NCBI RefSeq assembly: GCF_022921055.1
Contig: NZ_CP095061.1
Coordinates: 1,341,501-1,405,500, forward strand
From: Hymenobacter volaticus
GTDB taxonomy: Bacteria; Bacteroidota; Bacteroidia; Cytophagales; Hymenobacteraceae
Direction of reading: 5' to 3'
Length of the DNA: 64,000 nt
Shown: positions 1 to 10,124 of the stretch, one piece after another
Layout of the letters: each line of letters starts with the position of its first letter
Position numbering within the stretch: the first letter of the stretch is position 1
Notes under the pieces: model-generated
The model's database searches: none
Told to the model about the DNA's origin: nothing
What the model saw: the letters and a program-made list of their open reading frames with translations, nothing else
Translations under genes and position numbers: made by a program

Positions 1-1089
1 TGCCTACCACGACAGGTTCGCCGAGCCTAGGAGTGGTGACGGGCATCTGCAACCGCATGGCCGCGGCGGTGGCCCGCTCGATGGGGTCGGTCCAAGCGTG
101 GTTAGCTTCGGTGAAAGCCGCCCAATGAACGGGTAGCATCACCTTTCCGCGTACGTCAACGGCGGCTTGCACGCTCTGCTCGGGCATCATATGGATTTGG
201 GACCATTGCTGGTCATATTGGCCGCATTCTATTAAGGCCAGATCAAAGGGACCGTGGGCGGCACCAATAGCCTTAAAGTGCGGGCTATACCCCCCGTCGC
301 CGCTATAGAAAACCCGCTTGGAATCCGATTTAAGCACCCACGAGCTCCATAGTGTGGAATTGCGGTTGGTGAGGCCGCGGCCCGAGAAGTGGCGGCTGGG
401 CGTGCACACCACCGTGAGGCCGGGCAGCTTGGCTTCGTCGCCCCAATTCATTTCGGTGATGCGCTCCGGCGCTACGCCCCACTTGCGCAGGTGCGGACCA
501 ATGCCCAAGGGCACGTAGAAGTGAGCGACTTTGCTTTTGATGCGCCGGATGGTTTGGTAGTCGAGGTGGTCGTAGTGGTCGTGCGAAATAAGCACGGCGT
601 CGATGGGCGGTAACTGCTCGGGCGTGATGGGCAGCGTGGCATTGTAGCGGGGAGGGGTTAGCCAGGCGCTGGGTCCAAGGTCAATGCTGAGCATGGGGTC
701 AAACAAGATGTTTTTGCCGGCCAATTCCACCAAGCTAGCCGAGTGGCCAAACCACGTCACGCGCAACAAGTCCGGCGATTTGCGCACGATGCTGAGCGAA
801 TCTAGTTGCTGCATGGGCAGCGGGCCCAGTGGGCGTGCGTTGGGTTCTTTGTGGAACAGAAACTTCCACAGCACCTTCACCATGCTGCCCCCGTCAGCTC
901 AACGGTCGGGACCAAGTTCACAAACTCGCCGTCCTGGTAGTGCCCCGACTTGGCGTATACCTGTTTGTCGGCCTTGGTGGGCTTGCCACCAAACTCGGGG
1001 CTGATGCTCATAAAAGCTACCGCAGCCACTAGTAAAACGCCAACCATGCTGCTCGTTGCCATGAAAAAGGTCTTTACTGGTTTCCTCAT
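1..1089 (-). CDS. MBL-fold metallo-hydrolase, UlaG/NAPE-PLD-like (partial, frameshifted)
   Basis: The gene runs off the left edge of the window. The N-terminus carries a membrane anchor or signal segment (about residues 8-28), followed by the segment SPEFGGK, which I recall from this membrane-linked branch of metallo-beta-lactamase-fold hydrolases. Further on, the reverse strand encodes LISHDHYDHLDY, which contains the HxHxDH zinc ligands, then a GDGGY-type segment and a conserved HW near the edge. The substrate is unknown; relatives act on phosphodiester or lactone-like bonds. The reading frame breaks at the C run 888-892: one extra base joins PTVELTG to SMVKVLWKFLFHKEPN. The start overlaps the stop of the upstream SDR gene by four bases (ATGA), so the two are co-translated. 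Confidence 0.8.
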
Positions 1090-1766
1090 GAACCCTTGGC
1101 CACTTTGCCGTGGGCTAGTGCCACCATATCGCGCACTTCCAATATCGATTTGGGGTAGCCTTCCTGCGTTGCCTTTATCATCGCCACGCCCACTTCGCTC
1201 ATGGTAGATACCAGGTTAGGGGTCAGTCTTCGCATAATCGGGTACAGCCAGCCTAAATATTTGTAGAGCTTCAGCACGTTGCGCTGGCCCGGCGTAGCCC
1301 GCATAAAACCCGGCCGGAACATATAGGCGTGCCGGAACGGAAGGCGCAGCAGCGCGTTTTCGGTGCGGCCTTTCACGCGGGCCCAATGCTGGGCGCTTTT
1401 CTCACGACTATCAGTACCCGCACCGGACACAAACACAAAGGTCATGTTCGGATTGAGGCGCACCAGCGTTTCGGCTACGTGCAGCGTGGCGTCGTAGGTG
1501 ATACGCTCGTACTCCGGCTTGCTTAGGCCTACCGACGAGACCCCCGCGCAATAAAAGCAGGCGTTGTAGCCCACAAGCTGGTCTTCAATACCCGCTAGGT
1601 TCTGGAAATCGGCATGCAGTACTTCCTTTACTTTTGGGTGCACGATGCCATTGGCGCGGCGGCCGAGCACCAAAATCTGTTCTACCTCGGGGTTGCGGAG
1701 GCATTCGAGTAGCACGCCTTCGCCTACCATACCAGTAGCGCCCGTTATAATAACTCGTAGTTTCAT
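1086..1766 (-). CDS. NAD(P)-binding SDR-type oxidoreductase (atypical, epimerase-like)
   Basis: This 226-residue protein begins with MKLRVIITGATGMVGEG, a Rossmann-fold TGxxGxxG nucleotide-binding motif. It continues with the pattern of small atypical short-chain dehydrogenases (YCAGVSSVGLS, FVFVSGAGTDS, ARVKGRTENALL). The canonical YxxxK is replaced by an RVKGRTE-type segment, as in other NAD(P)H-binding or epimerase-like proteins of this size. The true substrate cannot be told from sequence. It is the first gene of a two-gene unit with the metallo-hydrolase, overlapping it by four bases. Confidence 0.8.
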   Translation of the reverse strand: MKLRVIITGATGMVGEGVLLECLRNPEVEQILVLGRRANGIVHPKVKEVLHADFQNLAGIEDQLVGYNACFYCAGVSSVGLSKPEYERITYDATLHVAETLVRLNPNMTFVFVSGAGTDSREKSAQHWARVKGRTENALLRLPFRHAYMFRPGFMRATPGQRNVLKLYKYLGWLYPIMRRLTPNLVSTMSEVGVAMIKATQEGYPKSILEVRDMVALAHGKVAKGS

Positions 1767-2089
1767 AGAATGGCTGAGTGAGTCAGGAGTAAGGACGCAC
1801 TACGGCCGTTTCTACTTTAATTGCTTCGCGGATATTTGTAGTTGGCTTGGTTAATAACTGAATCATTATTTGCTCCACAGTCATGCTGAGCTTGACGAAG
1901 CATCTCGTGCGAATCGTTGAGTTAGTTTGGCAGCCTCAGCACGCGAGATGCTTCGGCTTCGTTGCACTGCGCTCAGCATGACGTTCTGGTGGATCGTGAT
2001 TATGTTGGTCAACCACATCTCGAAACCCGTCTTGTATGAGTAGAGCTAGCTTTTGAAGCTTTGATGACTATTCCCTCTTTCTAAAGGCA
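1767..2089. other. Intergenic gap with a palindromic repeat
   Basis: There is no coding sequence here. The gap separates the start of the SDR gene from the 3' end of the next leftward gene. Most of its centre is the dispersed inverted repeat at 1880-1982. Confidence 0.6.
1880..1982. repeat. Dispersed palindromic repeat, copy 1 (imperfect)
   Basis: The left arm starts GTCATGCTGAGC and contains CGAAGCATCTCG. The right arm contains CGAGATGCTTCG and ends GCTCAGCATGAC. The arms pair as an interrupted stem. The same outer and inner motifs recur at 18546-18642 and 47888-47986, and one arm is present near 37366-37393, so this is a family rather than a single hairpin. No coding capacity is seen. Confidence 0.85.
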
Positions 2090-4167
2090 CTACACGCCGC
2101 CTGAGTATTTGCGTGTTGCCCACTCTACGGTCACAAGGGCTAGAATCAGGAAGAACAACCACTTCAGGTTGATGAGGTCCTTTAGGTCTTCCTGAGAATA
2201 GATGACGGGCTTGTAATCGGCCTTCAGAATATCCTGGGTGAGCTGCGCGAATTGCTGCGGATAGTACAGCCGGGAGCCACTGCGGCGGGCGAGCTGATAG
2301 AGCAGATTGTGGTCGGCGCGGGCATCAAGGGCTTCTAGCTGTTGTTCCTGAATTAGTAGCTCGCCCCGGTCTTGTTGGGGTTGGCCGTTGAGGTTGGCGC
2401 GGGCGGCGTAGCGGTAGAAACCGCCGGGCAGCGTGCCAATATGCAGCGGCGCGCCATCTTCGGAGTTGGTGTAGCTGAAGGTGCGGGTTTTCTGCTGCTC
2501 ATCGGTGAGCGTGAGCGTGATTTGCTGGCCGTACGTGCGCTCGAAAATAGCGTTGTAGGTTTCGGCGCCGAAGGTTACGTCATCTTGGGTGCTAAAGGCG
2601 TCCTGCGTGGGGTATACATCGAGGCGCTTTTTGTTGGCGTTCTGCGTGAGTAACTGTAGGGTGCGGACAATGAGTCGGTCGTAGGCATCGGGCCGGTCGT
2701 CGTGCTCCACAGCTTCTTGTAGGCGCCATTGCCAGCTGCCATCGGTAAGCAGGGTGGCTTGGCGCTGTGCTGCGGTACCCCAAAAACCAGCAGCGGCTTT
2801 TGCGTGCGGAGGCGCCCCACCTGCTGGAATAAAGCCGCTTCGGCCCCGCCACTCAGGCGGATGTCGCCGAACGGTACGGGTGCGGGCGGGTAAGACGTGA
2901 AACGGCGCAGCGCGTCTTCCTCGAAAGTAAACCGCGAAAAGCTCGGGTTGAGCACGGGCGTTACTTCGTCGGTTTGCGAGCCACGGGGCAATACGGTGAG
3001 GCCGGCGCCGGCGCTGTTGTAGGCATTGAAGTCGGACTGGGCTCCTAGAATATAGAGGGCCGGGATACGGCGGCTCCGGACTTGTGCTAGCACCTCAGCA
3101 CCCTCGCCGCTGCGAGCGGGTAGCTGGTGCAGGATGGCCACATCGTAGTCCTGGCTTTTAAGCGGGCTAATGCCAGGCAGGTATGTCACGAGGTCGAAGT
3201 TGTCGTTCTGCTGAATAGCCGCCCGTAAAGCCTTTAAGTCGGGGTGGGGGGCGGCACCAGCCAGCAGCACCCGCAGCTTGCCTTTCACAATTTCGATGTA
3301 AGCGAACTTACTGTTGTTGAGCGTCGTGAATTCGCCGGGTTGGGTTGAGACCACCACTTCGTAGCGGCGCTTGCCGGGCGCGGGCGCTACAAGTGTGAAT
3401 GTGGTTTTGGTGCGCCGCTGGCCGGCCGGGAGGCGGACGCGCTGCGTTTGCAGCACCCGGCCGTTCTCTCGCAGTTGCACCACGGCCGTGCCGCCCGCAA
3501 ACCCGTCGTACGTCACTTCGGCTTCAATCGTAAACTTGTTGCCGCTGAAGGCCACCCGGTTGTAGTTCAGCGCCGGTAGGTTCAGGTCTTTCTTGGGCAG
3601 CGTGTCGCCTACGGCTACAGAGTAAATCGGGAAGTTGAACTCCGAGTAAGCAGGGGAGCGGCCTTGGTTGACAATACCATCAGATACGAGCACCACGCCC
3701 GCCAAATTGCGCCCTTCAAACGTTTCGCGGACGCCGGTTAGTAGCTCATCCAGATTGGTAGCTGCGGCATTGAAGCGCACCGAATCGGGGGTTACGGGGC
3801 GGGCAGTAGCGGCGCCGAGCGTGCGGGTTTCCACATTGAAACCCCGGCCCCGCAGCGTCTCGGTGAGCTGCTGCAACCCCGTTTTGGCTTGTCCGAGCAC
3901 AGCCGACGGCGTAAATAAGCCCACTGACTGCGAGTTGTCGACGGCCAGTACCAGCGTGGGTTTCTCGGTGGTGTTGGTAGTAGTTTTGAGGAAAGGCGAG
4001 AGCAGCAGAAAGCACAACAAGCTCACGACCACAAAACGCAGAGCGGCCAGCCCGAGGTTGAGTGCCTTGCTCCAAGGAGCCTTAGCCGAGTATAATAAAG
4101 CCGCATAGCCCGCGCCCGCAGCCAGGCACAGCAGAATAAACCAGGGAGAAGCAGCGACGGAAATCAA
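2090..4167 (-). CDS. Membrane protein with VWA-like domain (BatA-like), frameshifted
   Basis: With one base restored the product is 692 residues. It starts with two hydrophobic segments (residues about 8-27 and 38-60). A von Willebrand A-type domain follows with the MIDAS-like DNSQS motif in LVLAVDNSQSVG and the later LVSDGIVNQG. A long extracytoplasmic beta-rich part comes next, and a last membrane helix (WLFFLILALVTVEW) precedes the C-terminus. This is the layout of large uncharacterised VWA membrane proteins common in Cytophagales. The two halves, 2575-4167 and 2090-about 2780, join if one G is added to the G run corresponding to 2778-2781, giving VFGGTAAQRQATLLTDG. The function is unknown; a role in envelope complex assembly is only a guess. 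Confidence 0.8.
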
Positions 4168-4345
4168 AGACAGGAATAGCGAGTGAGAATACCAAGAACC
4201 CCAAAATAGGCCATAGAGTTGCGTGCAGCAATCGGGGCAGGAGCTAAGGTAGGAAGTTGCAAGGGAGAAGAAGGCAGAAAAATCAATAGCTTAGCCACTA
4301 TATTACTTAGGTAAGAGGCCGATCCTGCAACTATTCTCTGTTAGC

Positions 4346-5637
4346 ATGCAACACTGTTTAACTGCCGCGTTAGTAGCGTTTATATTAGGAACTGCAACCC
4401 TTATATCGAATTCAACTTACGCACAAGCTGCCCCGATTTGCTGGCTCCTGCTCGGCAGCACATGCTTCGCCAGGAGTATGCCGCAGCTAGCAGCACGTAT
4501 CAGCGGGTACTCAAGCAGCAAGCCGGCACAGCCCGCGACTACTACCAAGCTGCCCGTGCCGCCGCCCAAAACCAAGAAAGCAAGATTGCGCTAGAACTAC
4601 TAAGCCAAGCCGTAGACAAAGGTTATTATACTGCAGAAAGCTTGCGAGCTGAAGTTGATTTCGTGCCTTTGCGCACGCAACCTACTTGGAACCGCCTGCT
4701 AGCTCGTGCTCAGGCCAAGCAGAAACAGCACGAAGCCGGTTTCAATCAGCCACTAGTGGCACTATTAAAAAAGATATACCAGCAGGACCAGCAGTTTCGG
4801 ATAGCGGCCAGGGAGGCCGATAAGAAGTTTGGACTCGATTCGCCGCAAATGCGGGCCGCTATGCAGCAACAAGGAGTTGTAGATAGGCGCCTTATCCGGC
4901 AGATTGACAGTCTGATTGCCCGGCACGGGTATCCGGGCAAGTCGTTTGTGGGAGAGTATGAGAAGGATGTAGCATTCTTCGTGATTCAGCACAACCCGAA
5001 CGATAACTACTTGCCCCTGCTCACAGCCGCTGCCGACAAAGGCGAGTTTTCGAAGTCGGCCTTCGCTCTGTTTGACGACCGGACTAGAACGGAGCGCGGT
5101 GAAAAGCAGCTGTATGGCTCACAAACACATTGTTCAGCAGCTGGCAAGTGCCAATTGTACCCTATCGAGGACGAAGCTAACGTTGATGTGCGCCGAGCGA
5201 AACTTGGGATGATACCGCTTGAGGAATACCTTCAGCAATTCGGCATTACATACCAAGTATCCACCGCTACACACAACCCTAACCCGCCAGAAATCTACGT
5301 CGACCCAAGACAAGGAATAGAACAGAAACAAGCCGCGGAAGAGAAATCGGACGTGGAGTTGATTGGCGGCTATAAAGCACTGTATGCCAGTTTGCGTTAT
5401 CCTGCTGCCGCGCAAAAAAAGCAGGTTCGCGGCAGCGTAACCTTGCAGATGGTTATCGACAAAACAGGCATTCCGCAGGATGTGGCAGTGGTGAAAAGCC
5501 TCGGCTACAACTGCGACGAAGAAGCGTTGCGCGTGATGCGTACTGCCCGCTATACCAACTCTGCCGGGCAAGACCACGAAATTCGAGTCAATCTGCCGTT
5601 CCCGTACGAGCCGAAAGCGGCAAATTCAGAGAAGTAA
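4346..5637 (+). CDS. Secreted DUF6624 protein with TonB C-terminal domain (frameshifted)
   Basis: The product is 430 residues after restoring one base. It has a signal peptide ending near STYAQAA and a short helical TPR-like segment (YQRVLKQQ...). Next comes a DUF6624-like region: QDQQFR at the front, then FFVIQHNP, and a YGSQ...P segment. The last 90 residues are a TonB-type C-terminal domain (GGYKALYASLRYP ... RGSVTLQMVIDKTG ... EALRVMRTARY). The frame breaks at the C run 4431-4434; one more C gives AAPDLLAPARQHML, directly after the signal peptide. No transmembrane anchor or Pro-rich spacer is present, so it is not a canonical TonB. It ends two bases from the convergent YiiX-like gene. Confidence 0.8.
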
Positions 5638-5639
5638 GT

Positions 5640-6310
5640 TTACTGCACCTCTACCAACTCTTTGCTCTCGAACATGCGCACTGGCGAAATCACCTTTTCC
5701 GTTAGCGGAATGTGGTTGCCGTAGCGCTCCTTAAGCTTGGCTTGCACGGCGGGGTGGCTAAGGTCGAACTCGCGAAGGGTTTGCAGTTGACCGATTTCGC
5801 GGCCGGTGGCTTGTTGGTACATCTTCCAAAGCAGCTCCGAGCAATAGATTCGGTCGTCGGACCAGCCGAAATACAAGTCGTAGTTTTTGCCACGGTATTG
5901 CTCGCCGGCGGCCCGTAGGCGTTGCAGGGCGGCAGGAGTAAGAACGGTTTCGGCATCGCGCAGGCGCTTTACTACAAACTGGCCGCGTTGGCCCGCGCCG
6001 TCCAGGCTTGGAGGGAAGTTTCGCTTACCGGCTGTACTGCTTCGAATACGCGCCACGCGCCGTTGCGCTTAAACAAGATGCCGCAGTGGCTATAGGGCGA
6101 ATGAGTGGCGAGTTGGATGGCTTGGCTTTGGGCAGAAGTTGAGGTCTGAAAAATTAGGTCTCCGTCGTGAAGCTTAGAGGAGAGATGCGCTACAGCAGCT
6201 TCGGCGCGGCGGGCCTGCTGGAAACGGGTGAGGCGGCGTTGCAGACGCGGGTAGGCTAGTGCTGCTAAAGCCAGCAGCGGCAATAGGAACAGCAGAAACT
6301 TAAGCTTCAT
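5640..6310 (-). CDS. YiiX-type permuted papain-like cysteine hydrolase (frameshifted)
   Basis: The restored product has 223 residues with an N-terminal membrane or signal segment (LKFLLFLLPLLALAALAY). LHDGDLIFQ and THSPYSHCGILF are the usual first block of YiiX/NlpC-P60-like permuted papain-fold proteins. The second block, YDLYFGWSDDRIYCSELLWK, carries the catalytic Cys in the permuted order. Family members are thought to cleave amide or ester bonds at the envelope, but no substrate is established. The break lies at the run 5992-5994: adding one G on the coding strand gives AWTARGQRGQFVVKRL. The gene converges with the DUF6624/TonB gene with almost no spacer. Confidence 0.82.
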
Positions 6311-6392
6311 AGTTAGGCGTCAGCCCAAACAAGTAAGGCTGCTGGCTAAAGATAGAGCGTTTGCTACAGGCGTACCAAACGCTCCATCCAAC

Positions 6393-7568
6393 CTACTGCA
6401 AAGCCAATTCAAGCTGAACCTTCTTCCGCCGCCGAGCAACCAGGGCCACGCAAAACAAGATACCGCCTGCAACCAGCGCCGCGCCCACCCATTCGGGCGA
6501 GGTATAGCCCAAGCCAGCCGCAATAGGCAAGCCCCCTAAGTAAGCGCCTAGCGCGTTGCCGGTATTAAAACCCGATTGACTAAGCGAGGAAGCCAGCATC
6601 TCGGAGCCTTTGGCCGACCGGATCATCAGCATTTGAATGGGGGCTGCCGTCGAGAAAGCCAAGGCACCCGTCAGCATCGTTATCAGAATAGTGGGAATCT
6701 GATAGTGCGCCGCAAAGGGAATGAGCAGCAGGGAAGTAGCCATGGCCAGCAGTAGCCATGTGGTAGCCCGGAGGGGCGACATACGGTCGGTGAGCCAACC
6801 GCCTAGTATGTTGCCGAGGGCCATGCCCATGCCCGCCAACACCATAAGGAAGGTAACGGCGTTGTTGCTGAACCCCGATACTTCCGTAAACAGCGGTACG
6901 ATGTAACTGAACCACGCAAAAAAGCCCCCGTTGCCGAGAATGGTGATGCCAATAATCATCCAGGGTTCCAAGTGCGTGAAGGCTTGAAACTCTTGCCGCA
7001 AGTTGCTTTGCTTGGCCGACAGATTAGGCAACCAGCGCCACACGCTCAGCACCGTCAGCAGGGCCACGACCACAATCAGCACGAAGGGAATCCGCCAACT
7101 GTAGGTATGGCCCAAATAAGTGCCAATCGGCACCCCGATGATGTTGGCAATGGTGAGGCCCGCAAACATGATGGATATAGCCTGCGCCTCCTTGCCCGGC
7201 TCGGCTAAACGACCCGCTACTACCGCGCCCACTCCAAAGAAAGCGCCGTGCGGTAAGCCGGAAATAAACCGGGTCAGAAGCATGATTTCGTAGTTGGGAG
7301 CCAACAACGACAGCGCATTACCGATGGCAAACATGCCCATGAGCAGCGCCAGAATCTTTTTGGGCGGGAGCTTGCCTGTGAGGGCCACCAACAACGGCGC
7401 ACCCACTACGACCCCAAGCGCATACGCCGAGATGAAGTGCCCCGCCTCGGGAATGGTGATGCGCATGGCGCTTGCTATATCGGGCAGAATGCCCATCATG
7501 ACGAATTCCGTCATGCCAATGCCGAACCCGCCCAATGTGAGGGGAATCAGTGCGAGTTTTGATTTCAT
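6393..7568 (-). CDS. MFS transporter, DHA1 family (AraJ/sugar-efflux-like)
   Basis: The 391-residue protein has about twelve hydrophobic segments and begins with LTLGGFGIGMTEFVMMGILP, the hallmark first helix of the AraJ/YdhP/chloramphenicol-efflux group of DHA1 drug:H+ antiporters. A GKLPPKK-type loop 2-3 motif and RFISGLPHGAFFGVG in helix 4 agree with this. The substrate is unknown; sugars or small drugs are exported by relatives. It is a single gene, divergent from the sigma factor gene on its right. A TACCTTTG box on its strand at 7699-7706 resembles a -7 element but has no TTG at the right distance. Confidence 0.88.
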   Translation of the reverse strand: MKSKLALIPLTLGGFGIGMTEFVMMGILPDIASAMRITIPEAGHFISAYALGVVVGAPLLVALTGKLPPKKILALLMGMFAIGNALSLLAPNYEIMLLTRFISGLPHGAFFGVGAVVAGRLAEPGKEAQAISIMFAGLTIANIIGVPIGTYLGHTYSWRIPFVLIVVVALLTVLSVWRWLPNLSAKQSNLRQEFQAFTHLEPWMIIGITILGNGGFFAWFSYIVPLFTEVSGFSNNAVTFLMVLAGMGMALGNILGGWLTDRMSPLRATTWLLLAMATSLLLIPFAAHYQIPTILITMLTGALAFSTAAPIQMLMIRSAKGSEMLASSLSQSGFNTGNALGAYLGGLPIAAGLGYTSPEWVGAALVAGGILFCVALVARRRKKVQLELALQ

Positions 7569-7982
7569 GAAAAGCTTGGCTGCGCTTCGAGTTGCGCGAC
7601 GGATAGGAGGTGAGCACCGGGTCTTTTCGACCGAAGCCTGACAACCCCACAGAATTTGTTCTTGTTCAAAAAAGGTAGCTTTCCGATGAAAGCTGCTGCA
7701 AAGGTACCCCGGCCCGACGTAGAAATATGTCTTTTCGGTGAGTATCCAATGGAAGTCGGCTATACCGCTAAATGTGTATCCGTCTTAAGCTGGACAGCGT
7801 ATAGAACATTTGCCGGTTGTTTTTATATTCAATCACTGAAAAGTGCGCTGTAGTACCCCCTGACAGAACTTGGCCGCGGGAGGGTCGTTGAAGTTGGCAT
7901 CCGATTTATTTGTCTAGGCTCTCCACCCACCTTTGTTGCCTGTAGGACATGCCCCTAATCGTTGATGAATGTTGTTTGTTGA
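7569..7982. other. Divergent intergenic region between MFS gene and sigma factor
   Basis: No credible gene is seen. It holds a small GGTC-TTTTC-GACC hairpin at 7620-7632 and a TACCTTTG -7-like box on the minus strand at 7699-7706. The plus-strand promoter of the sigma gene could not be located with confidence. Confidence 0.4.
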
Positions 7983-8603
7983 GTGGTCCCTTCCTATGGC
8001 ACGCGCGCCGCGGCTAAAGGTGAGGCTGCTCGTGCCCGCAGCGCGTGGGACGATCAAGCTCTGGTACGCGCCATGAGTGAGGGCGACGCGCGGGCCTTTG
8101 CCGAAGTGTACGAGCGATATTGGTATCAGTTGCTGGAAACGGCGTACCGCAAGCTCAATTCGCGGGAAGCTGCCGAAGAAGTGGTGCAAGACGTGTTTAC
8201 GGCGCTCTGGCACAAGCGCCAAACCAATTCCATTCAGCACCTTAAAAGCTACCTGTTCACGGCCGTCCGTTACCGCATCATCGATAGTATCAAGTTGCGC
8301 CTCTCGGAAACCGGCTACCTGCACTACAGCCGCACCCACCTCCCGGAGCCCGACCATAGCACCGAAGATACCATAGCCGCCCACGACTTAACGGGGGCTT
8401 TGGAAGCAAGCTTGACGCAACTGCCAGAACACACGCGGCAAGTGTTTCTGATGAGCCGGTTTGAGCACCAAACCGTGCCCGAAATAGCCGGCAACCTCCA
8501 CCTCTCCCGCAAAACCGTGGAGTACCACCTCACTCGCGCCCTGAAGCTGCTGCGCGTCAGTCTGCGCGATTTTATTGCCGTTCTGCTGATATACGTCTGG
8601 TAG
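7983..8603 (+). CDS. ECF RNA polymerase sigma factor, Bacteroidota PUL type
   Basis: The 206-residue protein has sigma region 2 (FAEVYERYWYQLLETAYRKL and the VVQDVFTALW helix) and region 4 (LPEHTRQVFLMSRF, then the helix-turn-helix TVPEIAGNLHLSRKTVEYH). This is the ECF group that pairs with FecR anti-sigma factors to control SusC/SusD loci. The start is uncertain: GTG 7983 follows an in-frame stop directly, while ATG 8071 (MSEGDARAF) would lose part of region 2's approach; a start between them is possible. The next gene is its likely FecR partner, but a terminator-like hairpin at 8817-8849 lies between them. Confidence 0.9.
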   Translation: MVPSYGTRAAAKGEAARARSAWDDQALVRAMSEGDARAFAEVYERYWYQLLETAYRKLNSREAAEEVVQDVFTALWHKRQTNSIQHLKSYLFTAVRYRIIDSIKLRLSETGYLHYSRTHLPEPDHSTEDTIAAHDLTGALEASLTQLPEHTRQVFLMSRFEHQTVPEIAGNLHLSRKTVEYHLTRALKLLRVSLRDFIAVLLIYVW

Positions 8604-8750
8604 TGCCTACAATTCCAGCAGCTCAAACGGCGCGCATTGCCATACTGCATGACTGTACTTCATGCCGCCAGATCGGTGTAAGCACGCAATATTTCGGGTC
8701 TAGTCTTTGAACCGCTAGAACTACAACATTCTAGATAACCTCAGCACCGA

Positions 8751-8783
8751 CAGACGCAAAGTGTCGCGTCTCGACAGCGTCTG
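8751..8783. other. Two-tier hairpin
   Basis: CAGACGC (8751-8757) pairs with GCGTCTG (8777-8783), and inside it TGTCG (8762-8766) pairs with CGACA (8772-8776). One four-base bulge separates the tiers. No T run follows, so it is more likely an RNA element or binding site than a terminator. Confidence 0.5.
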
Positions 8784-8816
8784 CTAGTAAATCGACCACA
8801 GTCCAAAGTTTTTCGA

Positions 8817-8849
8817 AGCTCAACTGCTATCCGGTAGTTGGGCTTTTTT
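8817..8849 (+). terminator. Rho-independent terminator-like hairpin after the sigma gene
   Basis: AGCTCAACT (8817-8825) pairs with AGTTGGGCT (8836-8844) with one G-U pair, followed by six T residues ending at 8849. It lies about 210 bases beyond the sigma gene and 98 before fecR. Confidence 0.7.
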
Positions 8850-8946
8850 GCGAAATATTTTCACCGCAGGCTAGGGATAACGCACAGTTGGCCGACTATA
8901 GGGAGGAAGGCCCATTCTGTCATTTCAATAACCTATACGCTACTAT

Positions 8947-9971
8947 ATGGATCAGACAGATTTACGGGATATACTAGAACGATACCAGCAGGGAACATGC
9001 ACTGCGGAAGAAAAGCGCTTGGTGGAAAACTGGTATCAGGCACTAGGCAACGAGCGAGAGTTACAGTTGACGCCGGAAGAACAGGAAACCGTCCGGCTGA
9101 ACCTCTGGAATCGGATTGCGGAACAAACTATAGCTACCGAAGAAGATAACCCCGAAGACCGGTCGTGGCTGGGGCGCCCGCTGCGCGATGGGCCGCGGCA
9201 GCCCTACTGGCACTAGGCTTTGGGCTGGGAGCCCGACAATTCTGGACGGCTGCCAAACCGCAAGTAGTTGGCCCCACAACGGCGGCTGTGCAGTGGGTGG
9301 TGTATCCCAACACCAGTCAGCAGGTGGTTGGTATCACGTTGCCCGACAGCAGCCGGGTGCAGCTTTCACCGGGTAGCCGGTTGAAGTACCCGCGCACGTT
9401 TGGGACCAAGCAGCGGCCGGTGTATTTGGTGGGCAAAGCCTTTTTCAAGGTGCAGCGGGATACCACGCGTCCATTTCAAGTGTACACCGCCCAAATGCTA
9501 ACCACCGTGCTCGGAACTAGCTTCACGGTGCAAGCCTACCAAGGGCAAAAAAAGGCAGTAGTGGAAGTGAAAACCGGAAGGGTCCGCGTGAGTCCGCGTG
9601 TGGTAGCGAATGCATCTGCCAGCATCGCCCTGCCGGCCGCCATTGTGGTACTGCCCAACCAACAGGCGGTATACTCGCCTGAGCGCCAGCAACTACAGCG
9701 CGAATTGGTGGCTCAACCGGTACAGTTGAAGTCGCAATCGTTTGTGTTCGACGACCGGCCAGTGCCCGAAGTGCTGACGGCGCTCGAACAAGCTTACGGC
9801 GTGCACATCGTGTTCGACAGCAAGTCGTTGGCTAATTGCACCGTAACGTTGGCGCTGCGTAATAAGTCGCTGTACGGTAAGCTCGATGTGCTCTGCAAAA
9901 CGTTAGGCGCCTCCTATGAAGAAGTGAATGCACAAATCCTGTTTCACGGGCCCGGCTGCCAAGGTAGCTAG
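8947..9971 (+). CDS. FecR-family anti-sigma factor (frameshifted)
   Basis: The restored product is 341 residues. It has a cytoplasmic N-terminal sigma-binding part (LRDILERYQQGTCTAEEKRLVENWY), one membrane helix (WAAAALLALGFGLG), a periplasmic FecR domain (GVTLPDSS-like, LSPGSRLKYPRTF, RPVYLVGKAFFKV) and a C-terminal STN-like domain (FVFDDRPVPEVLTALEQAYG). It would hold the ECF sigma factor until the TonB receptor signals. The reading frame breaks at the C run 9150-9153; one more C yields NPRRPVVAGAPAARWAAAA, placing the helix correctly. Together with the upstream sigma gene and the downstream SusC gene, it forms a trans-envelope signalling set. Confidence 0.88.
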
Positions 9972-10124
9972 CTCGTTTGCCACACCATTCCTCGGACTTG
10001 CCTATGATGTAGATAGCCGCCCTGCCTGCCAACTTCTGCTAGTGCCGCCATTTCGGGTGGTGAGCGTTGCAGACCGCGAAAATTCTTGTCTCGGCATGAG
10101 ACCCCACTCAATTCCCACTTTCGC

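Larger units (their letters stand above)
8604..8946. other. Gap between sigma and FecR genes with two hairpins
   Basis: No gene is seen. It contains a two-tier hairpin (8751-8783) and a terminator-like hairpin with a T run (8817-8849). The latter suggests that fecR can be transcribed separately from the sigma gene. Confidence 0.5.

Noticed and set aside
7656..7853. Small open frame between MFS and sigma genes
   Set aside because: It has no homology features, overlaps the likely promoter region and has an unremarkable composition.
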